Positions 17,930 through 25,189 of a DNA stretch of 41,916 nucleotides are shown here, in pieces. The notes beneath the pieces were generated by a model, which did not search any database, had not been told where the DNA came from, and saw nothing but the letters and a program-made list of their open reading frames with translations. Positions within the stretch are counted from its first letter, which is position 1. Every line of letters begins with the position of its first letter. The DNA lies in NCBI GenBank assembly GCA_005776395.1, contig SXPJ01000062.1:1-41916 (forward strand), in the 5' to 3' direction. The stretch is from Bdellovibrionales bacterium. GTDB taxonomy: Bacteria; Bdellovibrionota; FAC87; UBA2466. Made by a program: the position numbers and the translations under genes.

Positions 17930-18892
17930 ATGGATGACAATTATCATAATCATCATCACGACCATGATCACGAGAAAGAAAACAGATCTCATTTTTCACT
18001 GAATAAAAAAAGTCGGAATGCAGCCAGAAAATCACTGCTGGGAGTCTTAATTATATCGATCGCTTATATGGTGGCTGAAATCATTGGTGGAATTAAAAGT
18101 GGATCTTTAGCTCTTTTGGCGGATGCTGGTCACATGGCGATCGATGCTGCTGCAATTGCCTTATCTTTATTTGCCGCTTGGATTGCTCAAAGGCCGGCAA
18201 CTCCCGTAAAGACCTATGGGTATTACCGAGCCGAAATTTTAGCTGCCTTAATTAATGGGGCTACTCTTATCGCGGTATCAATTTGGATTTGTTATGAAGC
18301 ATGGGAGAGATTTTATTTATCACAACCAATTCGAGGAAAATTAATGACGGGTATTGCAGCGGGGGGCTTAATTGTGAATTGTTTGGGCCTCATTCTGATT
18401 CATAAACACGAAGCTCATAATCTTAATACCCGAGGGGTTTGGCTCCACCTGCTGACTGATACATTAGGCTCGATCTCTGCGATTTTAGCAGGTTTTTTTG
18501 TTTGGAAATTTGGGTGGGTTTTAGCTGATCCTATAATCTCTATTTTAATTGCTTTATTCATTCTTTATGGCGCCTGGAAACTTCTTATGGAGTGTGTAGA
18601 TGTTTTATTGGAGGCGGTGCCCAAGGGGATCGATGTTGCTGAGATTCGGACATCTATTGAAGGTGTTTCTGGGGTTGAAGAGGCTCATGATCTCCATGTT
18701 TGGACTATGACTAGTGGGGTTTATTTATTAACGGTCCATGTGGTGTTGAAAGAGGCAGAGGACTCGGGAGGGGTCTTGAGAAAGGTTAATGAGCTTTTGT
18801 CTCAAAAATTTAGAATTGAGCACTCAACAGTTCAGATTGAGCCTTATGGGTACGTTGCTTTTGATGAATGTTGTAAAATACCTAAATTATAG
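17930..18892 (+). CDS. Cation diffusion facilitator (zinc/divalent metal exporter)
   Basis: Inner-membrane metal/proton antiporter of the CDF family, 320 residues. The N-terminus is a His/Asp-rich metal-binding tail (HNHHHDHDHEKE). Six membrane helices follow, with the metal-site motif LADAGHMAID in helix 2 (D-x3-x-x-x-D pattern) and HLLTD in helix 5. The C-terminal cytoplasmic domain (about 215-310) contains GVSGVEEAHDLHVWTMTSG, the typical ferredoxin-like metal-sensing fold. This arrangement is close to CzcD/ZitB, which export zinc (and cobalt or cadmium); the actual ion is inferred. It follows the DUF309 gene after two bases. Confidence 0.95.
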   Translation: MDDNYHNHHHDHDHEKENRSHFSLNKKSRNAARKSLLGVLIISIAYMVAEIIGGIKSGSLALLADAGHMAIDAAAIALSLFAAWIAQRPATPVKTYGYYRAEILAALINGATLIAVSIWICYEAWERFYLSQPIRGKLMTGIAAGGLIVNCLGLILIHKHEAHNLNTRGVWLHLLTDTLGSISAILAGFFVWKFGWVLADPIISILIALFILYGAWKLLMECVDVLLEAVPKGIDVAEIRTSIEGVSGVEEAHDLHVWTMTSGVYLLTVHVVLKEAEDSGGVLRKVNELLSQKFRIEHSTVQIEPYGYVAFDECCKIPKL

Positions 18893-18911
18893 AGGTTACT
18901 TATTTTTTACT

Positions 18912-18930
18912 CCCCCTTTTTAAGGGGGCT
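18912..18930 (+). terminator. Possible terminator after the CDF gene
   Basis: The sequence CCCCCTTTTTAAGGGGG can form a 7-bp stem with a TTT loop, 19 bases after the CDF stop. It is followed only by CTTTAG, so termination in the plus direction would be weak; a T run also precedes it, which could serve the minus strand. Confidence 0.5.
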
Positions 18931-18974
18931 TTAGTTGATCTTAATGCAAAATTAAAGTAAGACATTGCTTCACT

Positions 18975-19343
18975 ATGAAATCTTGGTTGTTACTATTGTT
19001 TTCCTTCTTGGTATTAAGTCTTCCGCTTCAGGCGGGTTTTTTTATTGATTCTATTGAAGATGGGCAAAATGTACTTATATGTACTCATTTAGACCAGGAA
19101 GATATTTTGAAGCTTCGAATTGTCGATAGGGACAACCAAAAGTATCTAGTTTTAACTCTAAGAGACGGTGAAATTGAGTTTTTAATGGCTGCCTTGGATA
19201 TCCTGGATAATTTAAATTTTTTATTACCTCCTTGGAAAGGCGATGAGCGACGCTTGAGAAATTTCTTGTCTATATGGACAATATCTACCTGTGGGCCCAA
19301 TAAATGTTACGATACTAAGATTAATTGTAACCGTCCTTTATGA
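18975..19343 (+). CDS. Small exported hypothetical protein
   Basis: A 122-residue protein I do not recognise. It has a clear signal peptide (MKSWLLLLFSFLVLSLPLQA, cleavage likely after LQA) and a mature part of about 100 residues. Four cysteines are seen there: one in LICTHL and three near the end (STCGPNKCYDTKINC), suggesting disulfides in the periplasm. There is no obvious ribosome binding site. Its last six bases overlap the end of the convergent DUF5335-like gene. Confidence 0.6.
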   Translation: MKSWLLLLFSFLVLSLPLQAGFFIDSIEDGQNVLICTHLDQEDILKLRIVDRDNQKYLVLTLRDGEIEFLMAALDILDNLNFLLPPWKGDERRLRNFLSIWTISTCGPNKCYDTKINCNRPL

Positions 19344-19670
19344 GGCTCTCTTAGTGAGATCTTGAAGCTGAAGAATTTGTATATTGTTATCCTGGTCTAG
19401 AATCTCGATCGTAATCCTAGATTCGTCTCGTTCTTCTACGAATATATCTTTGGGGTGGTAGATACTGTGGTTAATGTCCTCAGTAAAAACAACGAGTGAA
19501 TCTGATTTGGAATCAATTGAAAGCCCTTTAAGGGGTTGTAACCTTATCTCTGTTTGATCTCCAATTTCCGAGCTAATGACTTCCAGGGTGACTAATGTTG
19601 TTTTGTGTTCCTTACTGAATTTGTCAAAGAAATTTTTCCATTCATATTGTTCAATTTTTTTCGTGCTCAT
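19338..19670 (-). CDS. DUF5335-like small protein
   Basis: A 110-residue soluble protein. The start KIEQYEWKNFFDKFSKEHKT, with its W-x2-FF-x2-FS-x2-H pattern, and the beta-rich remainder resemble DUF5335 proteins, which have no assigned function. The ribosome binding site AAGGAG lies eight bases before the ATG. It follows the mini-Usp gene after 23 bases and is probably in one transcript with it. The family assignment is from memory of the N-terminal pattern. Confidence 0.7.
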   Translation of the reverse strand: MSTKKIEQYEWKNFFDKFSKEHKTTLVTLEVISSEIGDQTEIRLQPLKGLSIDSKSDSLVVFTEDINHSIYHPKDIFVEERDESRITIEILDQDNNIQILQLQDLTKRAS

Positions 19671-19693
19671 GTTTAGCTCCTTGTGGTTATAAA

Positions 19694-19864
19694 TTAAATT
19701 TTTAGGTTTACCATTTTTGTCTGCGGAGGAAGCGCCAAGACTGAACAGGTAGTGTTTCTTAATACTTGTTGGGTGATGCTTTCTGGCAAAGATAAGGACT
19801 CATCTTCTTGAATAATAGAATCTACTGCCCAAAAAATTCGATTGAAGAATCTTGTCTCATCCAT
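19694..19864 (-). CDS. UspA-like mini-protein (56 residues)
   Basis: The start ATG at 19864 is preceded by AAGGGAG at ideal spacing, and the frame runs 56 codons to a TAA at 19694. The N-terminus (FFNRIFWAVDSIIQEDESL) looks like the first strand of a universal stress protein, and the C-terminus (ITQQVLRNTTCSVLALPP) like its last helix and strand. The middle of the fold, including the G-2x-G-9x-G nucleotide loop, is absent; normal Usp domains have about 140 residues. It could be a reduced functional gene or an internally deleted remnant. It heads a two-gene unit with the DUF5335-like gene and diverges from the CBS gene. Confidence 0.65.
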   Translation of the reverse strand: MDETRFFNRIFWAVDSIIQEDESLSLPESITQQVLRNTTCSVLALPPQTKMVNLKI

Positions 19865-19962
19865 AAGAACTCCCTTAAAAATTAATGAGTCAGCAAAAGA
19901 GATGCCATTAAATTTAATTGGTCCTAATTTTGCTCTTCTCTTATTTAAATAAGAGGTGATTC

Positions 19963-20400
19963 ATGTCTGTTGGTCGTATCTGCACTAGAGAGGTTCATTT
20001 GGCTTTTTCCCAAGAGTTTGTTACAGAAGCTGCCGAGCGAATGGCAGCTAAAAATGTGGGCTGTCTTGTAGTTCTAAGTGAATCCAAAAGACCTATTGGT
20101 ATTATTACTGATAGAGATATTACGCTTAAAGTAACAGCGAAAAAGCTCGATGGGCATACAATCAGGATTTCAGAGGTAATGACTCTCCATCCTCGTGTGA
20201 TTCTTGAAACAACGCCCATTGAAGAGGCTCTTTCATCGATGCGAAAAGGGGCTTTTAGGAGATTGCCTGTGGTTGATGAACAAGGCTATCTTGTGGGGCT
20301 ATTAAGTCTGGATGATGTCATGAATCTATTGTTGGAAGAATTCGCGGATGTCCGAGAGTTATTGAAAACTCAAGCCGCTCCTCTACGCCATCTTTCATGA
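19963..20400 (+). CDS. CBS-domain pair protein
   Basis: A 145-residue cytoplasmic protein with two CBS motifs, about residues 8-65 (AAKNVGCLVVLSESKRPIGI, then ITDRDITLKV) and 75-135 (MRKGAFRRLPVVDEQGYLVG, then LLSLDDVMNLL). CBS pairs bind adenosine nucleotides and sense energy state. AAGAGGTG precedes the ATG. It has no fused enzyme domain, so it is a stand-alone regulator-type protein. Neighbours with Usp-like and HPF-like products suggest a stress or low-energy role, which is inference. Confidence 0.93.
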   Translation: MSVGRICTREVHLAFSQEFVTEAAERMAAKNVGCLVVLSESKRPIGIITDRDITLKVTAKKLDGHTIRISEVMTLHPRVILETTPIEEALSSMRKGAFRRLPVVDEQGYLVGLLSLDDVMNLLLEEFADVRELLKTQAAPLRHLS

Positions 20401-20480
20401 ATCAATAACTTATGAAAGATATAATACGGAATAAATTTGTTAACGATAACTTCAAATATTCACCAGTCCAATATCTTTAA

Positions 20481-20504
20481 GGCAACACATTGCCGCTTTT
20501 TTTT
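20481..20504 (+). terminator. Possible terminator after the CBS gene, with an alternative hairpin
   Basis: GGCAA-CACA-TTGCC (20481-20494) is a short hairpin followed by GC and eight T. An overlapping alternative stem TGCCGC (20491-20496) with GCGGTA (20505-20510) uses the T run as loop, so the two folds exclude each other. It lies 80 bases after the CBS stop. Confidence 0.5.
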
Positions 20505-20517
20505 GCGGTAGATGTTA

Positions 20518-20639
20518 GATTTTGCAACCTCGAGTATGTAGTTTTAAATATTGTAGAGCCATGGTCAGCAGGATTCATAAATTGGAGCCGAGAGATTTTT
20601 GGATCCCAACTTGGTCCATGGCACATAATCTGCAAAATC
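20518..20639 (+). ncRNA. Nested inverted repeats, possible structured leader of the HPF-CSD gene
   Basis: GATTTTGCA at 20518-20526 is the exact complement of TGCAAAATC at 20631-20639. Nested inside, GCCATGG (20558-20564) matches CCATGGC (20616-20622). Together they can close a 122-base structure ending about 10 bases before the ribosome binding region (GTGAGGT) and 24 bases before the ATG at 20664. I recognise no known riboswitch or thermosensor. Regulation of the downstream cold-shock/hibernation gene is an inference. Confidence 0.35.
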
Positions 20640-20663
20640 AGCTGTGAATTAGTGAGGTAATAA

Positions 20664-21224
20664 ATGAAACTTCCTTTGCAGGTGATTTTTCGTAATTGTC
20701 CACAGTCCAGCGCGGTAATTACTCTTGTTGAAAACAAAGCAAAGCAGCTTGAAAAGTATTTCCCAAGAATTATGGGGTGTCGAGTCGTGATAGAGGTGCC
20801 TCACCATCATAGTCATAAAGGAAATCTTTATCGTGTTTTGGTTGATCTCACGTTACCGAGAAACGAGATTGTGGTAGGACGCAGTCCCTCACTCCATGAG
20901 GCGCATCAAGATGTTTTTGTAGCCATTAGAGACTCATTTAAAGCCGCCAGACGTCAACTACAGGATATTATTAGAAGGCGAAGAGATAATAACAGACGAC
21001 AATTAGAGGGGGCTACTCAAGGAAAAGTTGTTCGATTGTTTCCGGAGGGATATGGTTTTATTCTGGGGGGTAATGGAAGGGAAATATATTTTCATCGTAA
21101 TAATGTTTTAAATTTGAAATTTGATCGTTTGGAGCCAGGTGCCAAGGTTCGCTATAGCGAAGAGTTGGGGGAGAAGGGACCTCAAGCAGTCACTGTTTAT
21201 TTTATTGAAGAGGAAGAAAAATAG
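20664..21224 (+). CDS. HPF/RaiA ribosome hibernation factor fused to a cold-shock domain
   Basis: A 186-residue cytoplasmic protein with two domains. Residues about 1-108 form an S30AE/HPF-type beta-alpha domain (PLQVIFRNCPQSSAVITLVE, then GCRVVIEVPHHHSHKGNLYR and HEAHQDVFVAIRDSFKAARR). This domain binds the ribosomal decoding region and silences translation in stress. A basic linker (IIRRRRDNNRRQ) leads to a cold-shock domain (about 118-185): GKVVRLFPEGYGFILGGNGR carries the RNP1-like motif and EIYFHRNNVL the RNP2-like motif. This lacks the HPF-long dimerisation tail; the RNA-binding module takes its place. It has its own long leader. Confidence 0.93.
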   Translation: MKLPLQVIFRNCPQSSAVITLVENKAKQLEKYFPRIMGCRVVIEVPHHHSHKGNLYRVLVDLTLPRNEIVVGRSPSLHEAHQDVFVAIRDSFKAARRQLQDIIRRRRDNNRRQLEGATQGKVVRLFPEGYGFILGGNGREIYFHRNNVLNLKFDRLEPGAKVRYSEELGEKGPQAVTVYFIEEEEK

Positions 21225-21234
21225 GTAGCTAAAA

Positions 21235-21657
21235 TTAATGAAGCCATAATTTTCTGATGTGAGTCGGAAGGTTTTCTCTGACATCTTGAATCTCTCCAAG
21301 GGAGATTTTACTGTCTAGAATTTTAAATACGGCTGCCATCATTTTTTCAATTTCGTCATCAGTTTCCTCTGAAAAATAACGACGAAAGTATTTTAAAAAC
21401 TCTTTCTTGTCTTTTTCTTGAGGTAGCTTCTCTTGGGGATTCCAACCTTCGAAATATAGACCTCGAAGTAACATGGGAAGTTCTGCTCCTAAGTGAATAG
21501 CTTCATTAATTTGTAGGTGATTTCTCAATGAATGAAACACTGTGCGAAGTGCTAAGTAAGCTCTATTGTCATCGGTGGTTTTAAGTTCTTTTTTAATCTC
21601 TTCAATCCAGGCTTTAGAGTTTTGTAGAGTTTTATCGAAAATATGAGCGTTTGTCAT
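21235..21657 (-). CDS. DUF2267 family protein
   Basis: A 140-residue helical protein. The DUF2267 pattern is clear: AYLALRTVFHSLRNHLQINEAIHLGAELP with LLRGLYFEGW in the first repeat, and MMAAVFKILDSKISLGEIQDVRENLPTHIRKLW in the second. The molecular role is unknown; such genes recur in stress or hypoxia islands next to Usp, CBS and HPF genes, matching this neighbourhood. It converges with the HPF-CSD gene with a 10-base gap. Confidence 0.9.
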   Translation of the reverse strand: MTNAHIFDKTLQNSKAWIEEIKKELKTTDDNRAYLALRTVFHSLRNHLQINEAIHLGAELPMLLRGLYFEGWNPQEKLPQEKDKKEFLKYFRRYFSEETDDEIEKMMAAVFKILDSKISLGEIQDVRENLPTHIRKLWLH

Positions 21658-21839
21658 AATTCCACCTCTATTATTTATAGGTGCAACTCACAGACCAAAA
21701 ACAGAGGATAACGTTTATTAAGGATGCGGTTGTCTCGAAATATCTCTAAATTCTTTTAATAAACAGCGGAATATTTGTGAGGGATTTTCAATGATAGTGA
21801 GAGGCTCTCTAAATTCTGCGGTCGCTATTACCATGAGAT

Positions 21840-22376
21840 TTAGTAAGCTTTGATTAGCTGGATCAGTTCTTTGATCTCAGAAGAGATAGCTTTTAGATGC
21901 TGTTTAGAGATCTGATGAGATTCTTTGACCTCTTTTTTTCTTTCATTGAATCTTTTTTTTGCCCCTTTGATACTATACTTTTCAATATGAAGTAGGTGTC
22001 GTATTACATGCAAGGTTTCTACGTCTTTTCTGGAGTAGACTCTGTGACCGCTGCTGGCCTTAGTTGGGCGAACAACTGAGAATTCGCTTTCCCAATATCT
22101 TAAGACGTAAGATTCAACACCAATAAGATGGCTGACCTCTCCAATTCGAAAATATTTTTTCCCATTTTCAAGTTTAAGCTCTTCCATGGGAATTGATTCA
22201 TGAGGCCCCTGTTCTATGTCGATAGGGAGCTCCACTTGAGTTCCGCACTTCTGAGTCGTTTCTGCTAGTTCCCCCTCAGTCTCTGTTTTTTGCTCTTCGT
22301 GGAAAGAGTCCAAAATAAACTTGTGGGAAAGTTTCTCTGTAGGTTTGGGAAGTTCAAAATCTCTGGAATCAGACAT
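21840..22376 (-). CDS. MerR-family transcriptional regulator
   Basis: A 178-residue DNA-binding protein. A polar, acidic N-terminal extension of about 70 residues precedes the MerR winged helix: KKYFRIGEVSHLIGVESYVL, then RYWESEFSVVRPTKASSGHR and VYSRKDVETLHVIRHLLH. A coiled coil follows and the protein ends at SEIKELIQLIKAY; no metal-binding cysteines are seen. GGAGGA precedes the ATG. MerR genes of this type often follow pheT (or ihfA) in related bacteria; no ihfA lies between them here. The target is unknown. Confidence 0.9.
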   Translation of the reverse strand: MSDSRDFELPKPTEKLSHKFILDSFHEEQKTETEGELAETTQKCGTQVELPIDIEQGPHESIPMEELKLENGKKYFRIGEVSHLIGVESYVLRYWESEFSVVRPTKASSGHRVYSRKDVETLHVIRHLLHIEKYSIKGAKKRFNERKKEVKESHQISKQHLKAISSEIKELIQLIKAY

Positions 22377-22442
22377 GCTGTGTCCTCCACGGCTGTGTAA
22401 ACCAAATTTTTAATTGATAAATTAAGCGTTCAATAAAGAAAC

Positions 22443-22461
22443 TCAAGGGACTAACCCTTGA
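22443..22461 (-). terminator. Hairpin between pheT and the MerR gene, weak terminator
   Basis: TCAAGGG (22443-22449) and CCCTTGA (22455-22461) form a perfect 7-bp stem with a 5-base loop. On the minus strand it is followed by GTTTCTTT, so it could end the thrS-pheT transcript. It could equally be an operator in the leader of the MerR gene. Confidence 0.4.
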
Positions 22462-22503
22462 TCGTTATAATTATAGGTGAGAAGTCAAAAAAAACCAAGA
22501 AAG

Positions 22504-22756
22504 GCAAAATTTTATCAGCGATTCTCGGTGAGCCAGAGCGCACAATAAAAAATGGAGTCATTCAAGAGTTTGGATATGAAAATGGGGCTACCAGCTCCAA
22601 GGAAAGTCGCTGTACGCCCAACTTTCATATCCAAACTCTTGAATGAACCATCATAAAATTATCCCAATGGCACACTGAGACTTTGCGAAAAGGTTTTTCT
22701 AGTGCTCCTCAATTAGCCTCAAAATTTATTCACCGAGAACTGCTGAAATTTTATGC
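22504..22756. mobile_element. MITE-like palindromic element next to pheT
   Basis: The ends are imperfect inverted repeats. Left, 22504-22531, reads GCAAAATTTTATCAGCG then ATTCTCGGTGA; right, 22730-22756, has the complement with two substitutions and three small gaps. A perfect 24-bp inverted repeat lies inside. The element encodes no credible protein and occupies most of the 374-base gap between the MerR gene and pheT. The right repeat includes the pheT stop codon. No target-site duplication is obvious. A non-autonomous transposable element is the best reading; a paired bidirectional terminator is the alternative. Confidence 0.5.
22558..22646. repeat. Perfect 24-bp inverted repeat with 41-base spacer
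   Basis: Bases 22558-22581 are the exact reverse complement of 22623-22646. Beyond a small bulge, ATGG and CCAT extend the stem by four more pairs. The spacer (22582-22622) contains GGGGCTACCAGCTCC, able to form its own small hairpin. The palindrome could extrude as a cruciform or act as a strong RNA hairpin on both strands. Confidence 0.92.
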
Positions 22757-25189
22757 TCTTAGCTCAGCACCATGCTTTTCCTTCAAGTTAGTTAAGATTC
22801 GGTTTTTAAGGTCTTGAATCTCATTATCTTGAAGAGTTCGCTTAGAGGATTGAAAAGTTAAGTGAAACGCCATGCTTTTTTTAGTGGGGCCGATCGAATC
22901 CCCTTCATAGGCATCAAAAACAGAAACATCGGTGAGAAGCTCTTCACCAGAGTGTTTCATGCTTTCTAGCACAGTATGACAAGAAATGTTTCTATCCACC
23001 ACAAAAGCTAAATCCAATTCAATAGCAGGAAACTTAGAGGGTGTTTTATAACGGGTGGTTAAACGGTCGTATTTTTTCAATGCGTCCAAATTGAGCTCAA
23101 ATAGTAGAACCGGTTCATCAGTTTCCAAAATATTATCTCTGATAATGGGATGAATTTCACCAAGGCTTCCCACCTCTTTTAAGCCCAATTTAATAGTTGT
23201 GCTTCGATTGGGATGGTAAAGCGTGGTGTTTTTAGGGGCTTCAAAAGCCAGTTTGACTGAAGTTAACTGTCGAATCAAATTTTCGACAAGTCCTTTAACA
23301 TGGTAAAAATCTAATTCAATAGGCTTATCCTTCCAGCCCGATCCAGATAAATTTCCAGAGAGTAGTCCTGCTAAATAAGGAGTTTCTTTAACCTGCGTCT
23401 CTTCTTTAGAGTCCCAAGCAAAGATCTTAGCCACTTCGAATAAACGCTGGTGTTTAACTTTGCGATTGAGATTGTAAGAATAGGTCTGAAGTAATGAGGG
23501 GAGTAAAGAGGTTCTAAGAACCTTCATTTCATCACTCAAGGGATTTTTCAAGGAAACCATTAAGTCGTGAGCAAATCCATAATTTTGAAGCAGTGTTTCT
23601 GAAACAAAACTGTAATGAATGGTTTCTCTTAAACCCATCGAACAGCAAAGAGATTTAGCCTTAAATTCAAATTCAAAGTTAGACTCATCTAAGCGATCGT
23701 AAGTGGCTAGAGATGTAGGCAACTGCTCAGGAATAGAGTCGTAGCCCGCAAGCCTTGCGACCTCTTCAATTAAGTCAACGTTCCCTTTAAGATCTTGTCG
23801 ATGGGTTGGGAGTCGTACACTTAAAATGTTTACCGATTTTTTGTGTGATGGAATATCAATAGAATCCAATAAATCAGCAGCTGTTTCTGATGAAATTTCT
23901 TTTAGCCCTGTAATTTTTCTGACGTCTCTCATGTCAATAGAGATCACAGCCTCTTTTGCCCCGTATTCATTAGTATCGATGGGCGGATGATAAACATTGG
24001 CATTCATGCTGTCTCTTAAAAGAGCAGCGGCTCTTTCACTGGCTGCAGCAATGGTTGCTAAATCAAAACCTTTTTCAAATCGTTTAGAGGATTCAGTATG
24101 AAGCGCTAGTCTTTTGTTTGTTTTTCGAATTTGGCTTGGTAAGAAAGCCGCACTTTCGAGCACAATCGAAGTTGTATCGGGGGCGATTTGAGAGTTTTCT
24201 CCTCCCATAATACCTGCAAGTGCAATAGGACGATCTCCATCCTGAATTAAAATGTCGCCAACCTCCAGACCTACCGAGTCCCCACTGAGAAGTGTGAAAT
24301 CTGTTGGAGCTTTGCAGGTGGCTACTTTAATAGTGCCTGACTGTATTTTTCTTAAGTCAAAAGCGTGAAGAGGTTGTCCATATTCAATCATTACAAAGTT
24401 AGTGACATCAACGATGTTGTTGATGGGGCGAATCCCTACCGCCTCAAGTCTCTGCTTAATCCAATCGGGACTTTCTTGAACTTTTAATCCATCGATCACT
24501 CTTGCGACATAACGAGGACAGATATTGGAATCTTCAACTTCTACCTTAATAATGCTCGAAGTTCGGTGGGGTGTAATTTTAAATTTTGCAGGTTTTTGTT
24601 CTCTAAGTTTTGTTTTTAGAACAGGCGCAATTTCTCTAGCTAATCCCAGAACACTTAAACAATCATTTCGATTGGGTGTGAGTTCAAATTCAAAAATAGT
24701 ATCTTGGCTTCCACCCCCTAAAAGGCTTGTTAGGGGCTGTCCAATTCCGCTGTGTTTTGGGAGCTGTAAAATGCCTTCGGAGTCTTCAGAGATCCCAAGT
24801 TCTTTACCAGAACAGATCATTCCAAAAGATTCCACTCCTCGAATTGTAGAGTGTTTAATGTAAAAATCTCCAGGAAGGATGCTGCCGGGAAGAGCGATAG
24901 GAACAATATCTCCAACTGCAATATTTTTGGCTCCGCAAACGATCTGAATGGGTTCTACATTTTTCCCTGTTTGGGTGATGACCTGAGTCACTTGAAGGCG
25001 ATCGGCATTGGGATGGGTATCTATTTTTTCAATTTTTCCTACAACGACATTTTCCAAAGAAAAGGAGGGGCGTTTAATAGCCGCTACATGGACACCCCGC
25101 ATGGTCAACTTGTCAGCTAAATCTTTGGGATCAATCTTTAAATCTGGCTTAGCTAAGTAATCTCTTAACCAATTAAGCGAAAGTAACAT
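22751..25189 (-). CDS. pheT: Phenylalanine-tRNA ligase beta subunit
   Basis: Beta subunit of the heterotetrameric PheRS, 812 residues, normal length. Domains in order: an N-terminal segment with an EMAP/tRNA-binding domain (about 40-155, VVVGKIEKIDTHPNADRLQV); the B3/B4 editing region (about 210-395, INNIVDVTNFVMIEYGQPLHAFD); B5 (about 405-475); the catalytic-like core with RETIHYSFVS; and the C-terminal ferredoxin-fold anticodon-binding domain (about 715-812, SKFPAIELDLAFVVDRNIS). The gene's first base abuts pheS. Its TAA stop lies in the right terminal repeat of the palindromic element. Confidence 0.98.
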   Translation of the reverse strand: MLLSLNWLRDYLAKPDLKIDPKDLADKLTMRGVHVAAIKRPSFSLENVVVGKIEKIDTHPNADRLQVTQVITQTGKNVEPIQIVCGAKNIAVGDIVPIALPGSILPGDFYIKHSTIRGVESFGMICSGKELGISEDSEGILQLPKHSGIGQPLTSLLGGGSQDTIFEFELTPNRNDCLSVLGLAREIAPVLKTKLREQKPAKFKITPHRTSSIIKVEVEDSNICPRYVARVIDGLKVQESPDWIKQRLEAVGIRPINNIVDVTNFVMIEYGQPLHAFDLRKIQSGTIKVATCKAPTDFTLLSGDSVGLEVGDILIQDGDRPIALAGIMGGENSQIAPDTTSIVLESAAFLPSQIRKTNKRLALHTESSKRFEKGFDLATIAAASERAAALLRDSMNANVYHPPIDTNEYGAKEAVISIDMRDVRKITGLKEISSETAADLLDSIDIPSHKKSVNILSVRLPTHRQDLKGNVDLIEEVARLAGYDSIPEQLPTSLATYDRLDESNFEFEFKAKSLCCSMGLRETIHYSFVSETLLQNYGFAHDLMVSLKNPLSDEMKVLRTSLLPSLLQTYSYNLNRKVKHQRLFEVAKIFAWDSKEETQVKETPYLAGLLSGNLSGSGWKDKPIELDFYHVKGLVENLIRQLTSVKLAFEAPKNTTLYHPNRSTTIKLGLKEVGSLGEIHPIIRDNILETDEPVLLFELNLDALKKYDRLTTRYKTPSKFPAIELDLAFVVDRNISCHTVLESMKHSGEELLTDVSVFDAYEGDSIGPTKKSMAFHLTFQSSKRTLQDNEIQDLKNRILTNLKEKHGAELRA

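Noticed and set aside
21718-21834. A 38-residue minus-strand frame after the MerR gene (MVIATAEFREPLTIIENPSQ...)
   Set aside because: It has no Shine-Dalgarno sequence and no recognised similarity; the MerR protein already has a natural end. Too weak to call.
22616-22622. GCCCAAC in the palindrome spacer resembling an integron attC R'' box (RYYYAAC)
   Set aside because: No partner GTTRRRY lies at the expected distance and no integron integrase or cassette is present.
22458-22646. A 62-residue plus-strand frame in the gap before pheT
   Set aside because: It lies largely inside the palindromic element, uses both arms of the inverted repeat as coding sequence, and has no ribosome binding site or recognisable domain.
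22443-22646. CRISPR-type repeat array
   Set aside because: Only inverted repeats are present; there are no regularly spaced direct repeats or cas genes in the window.
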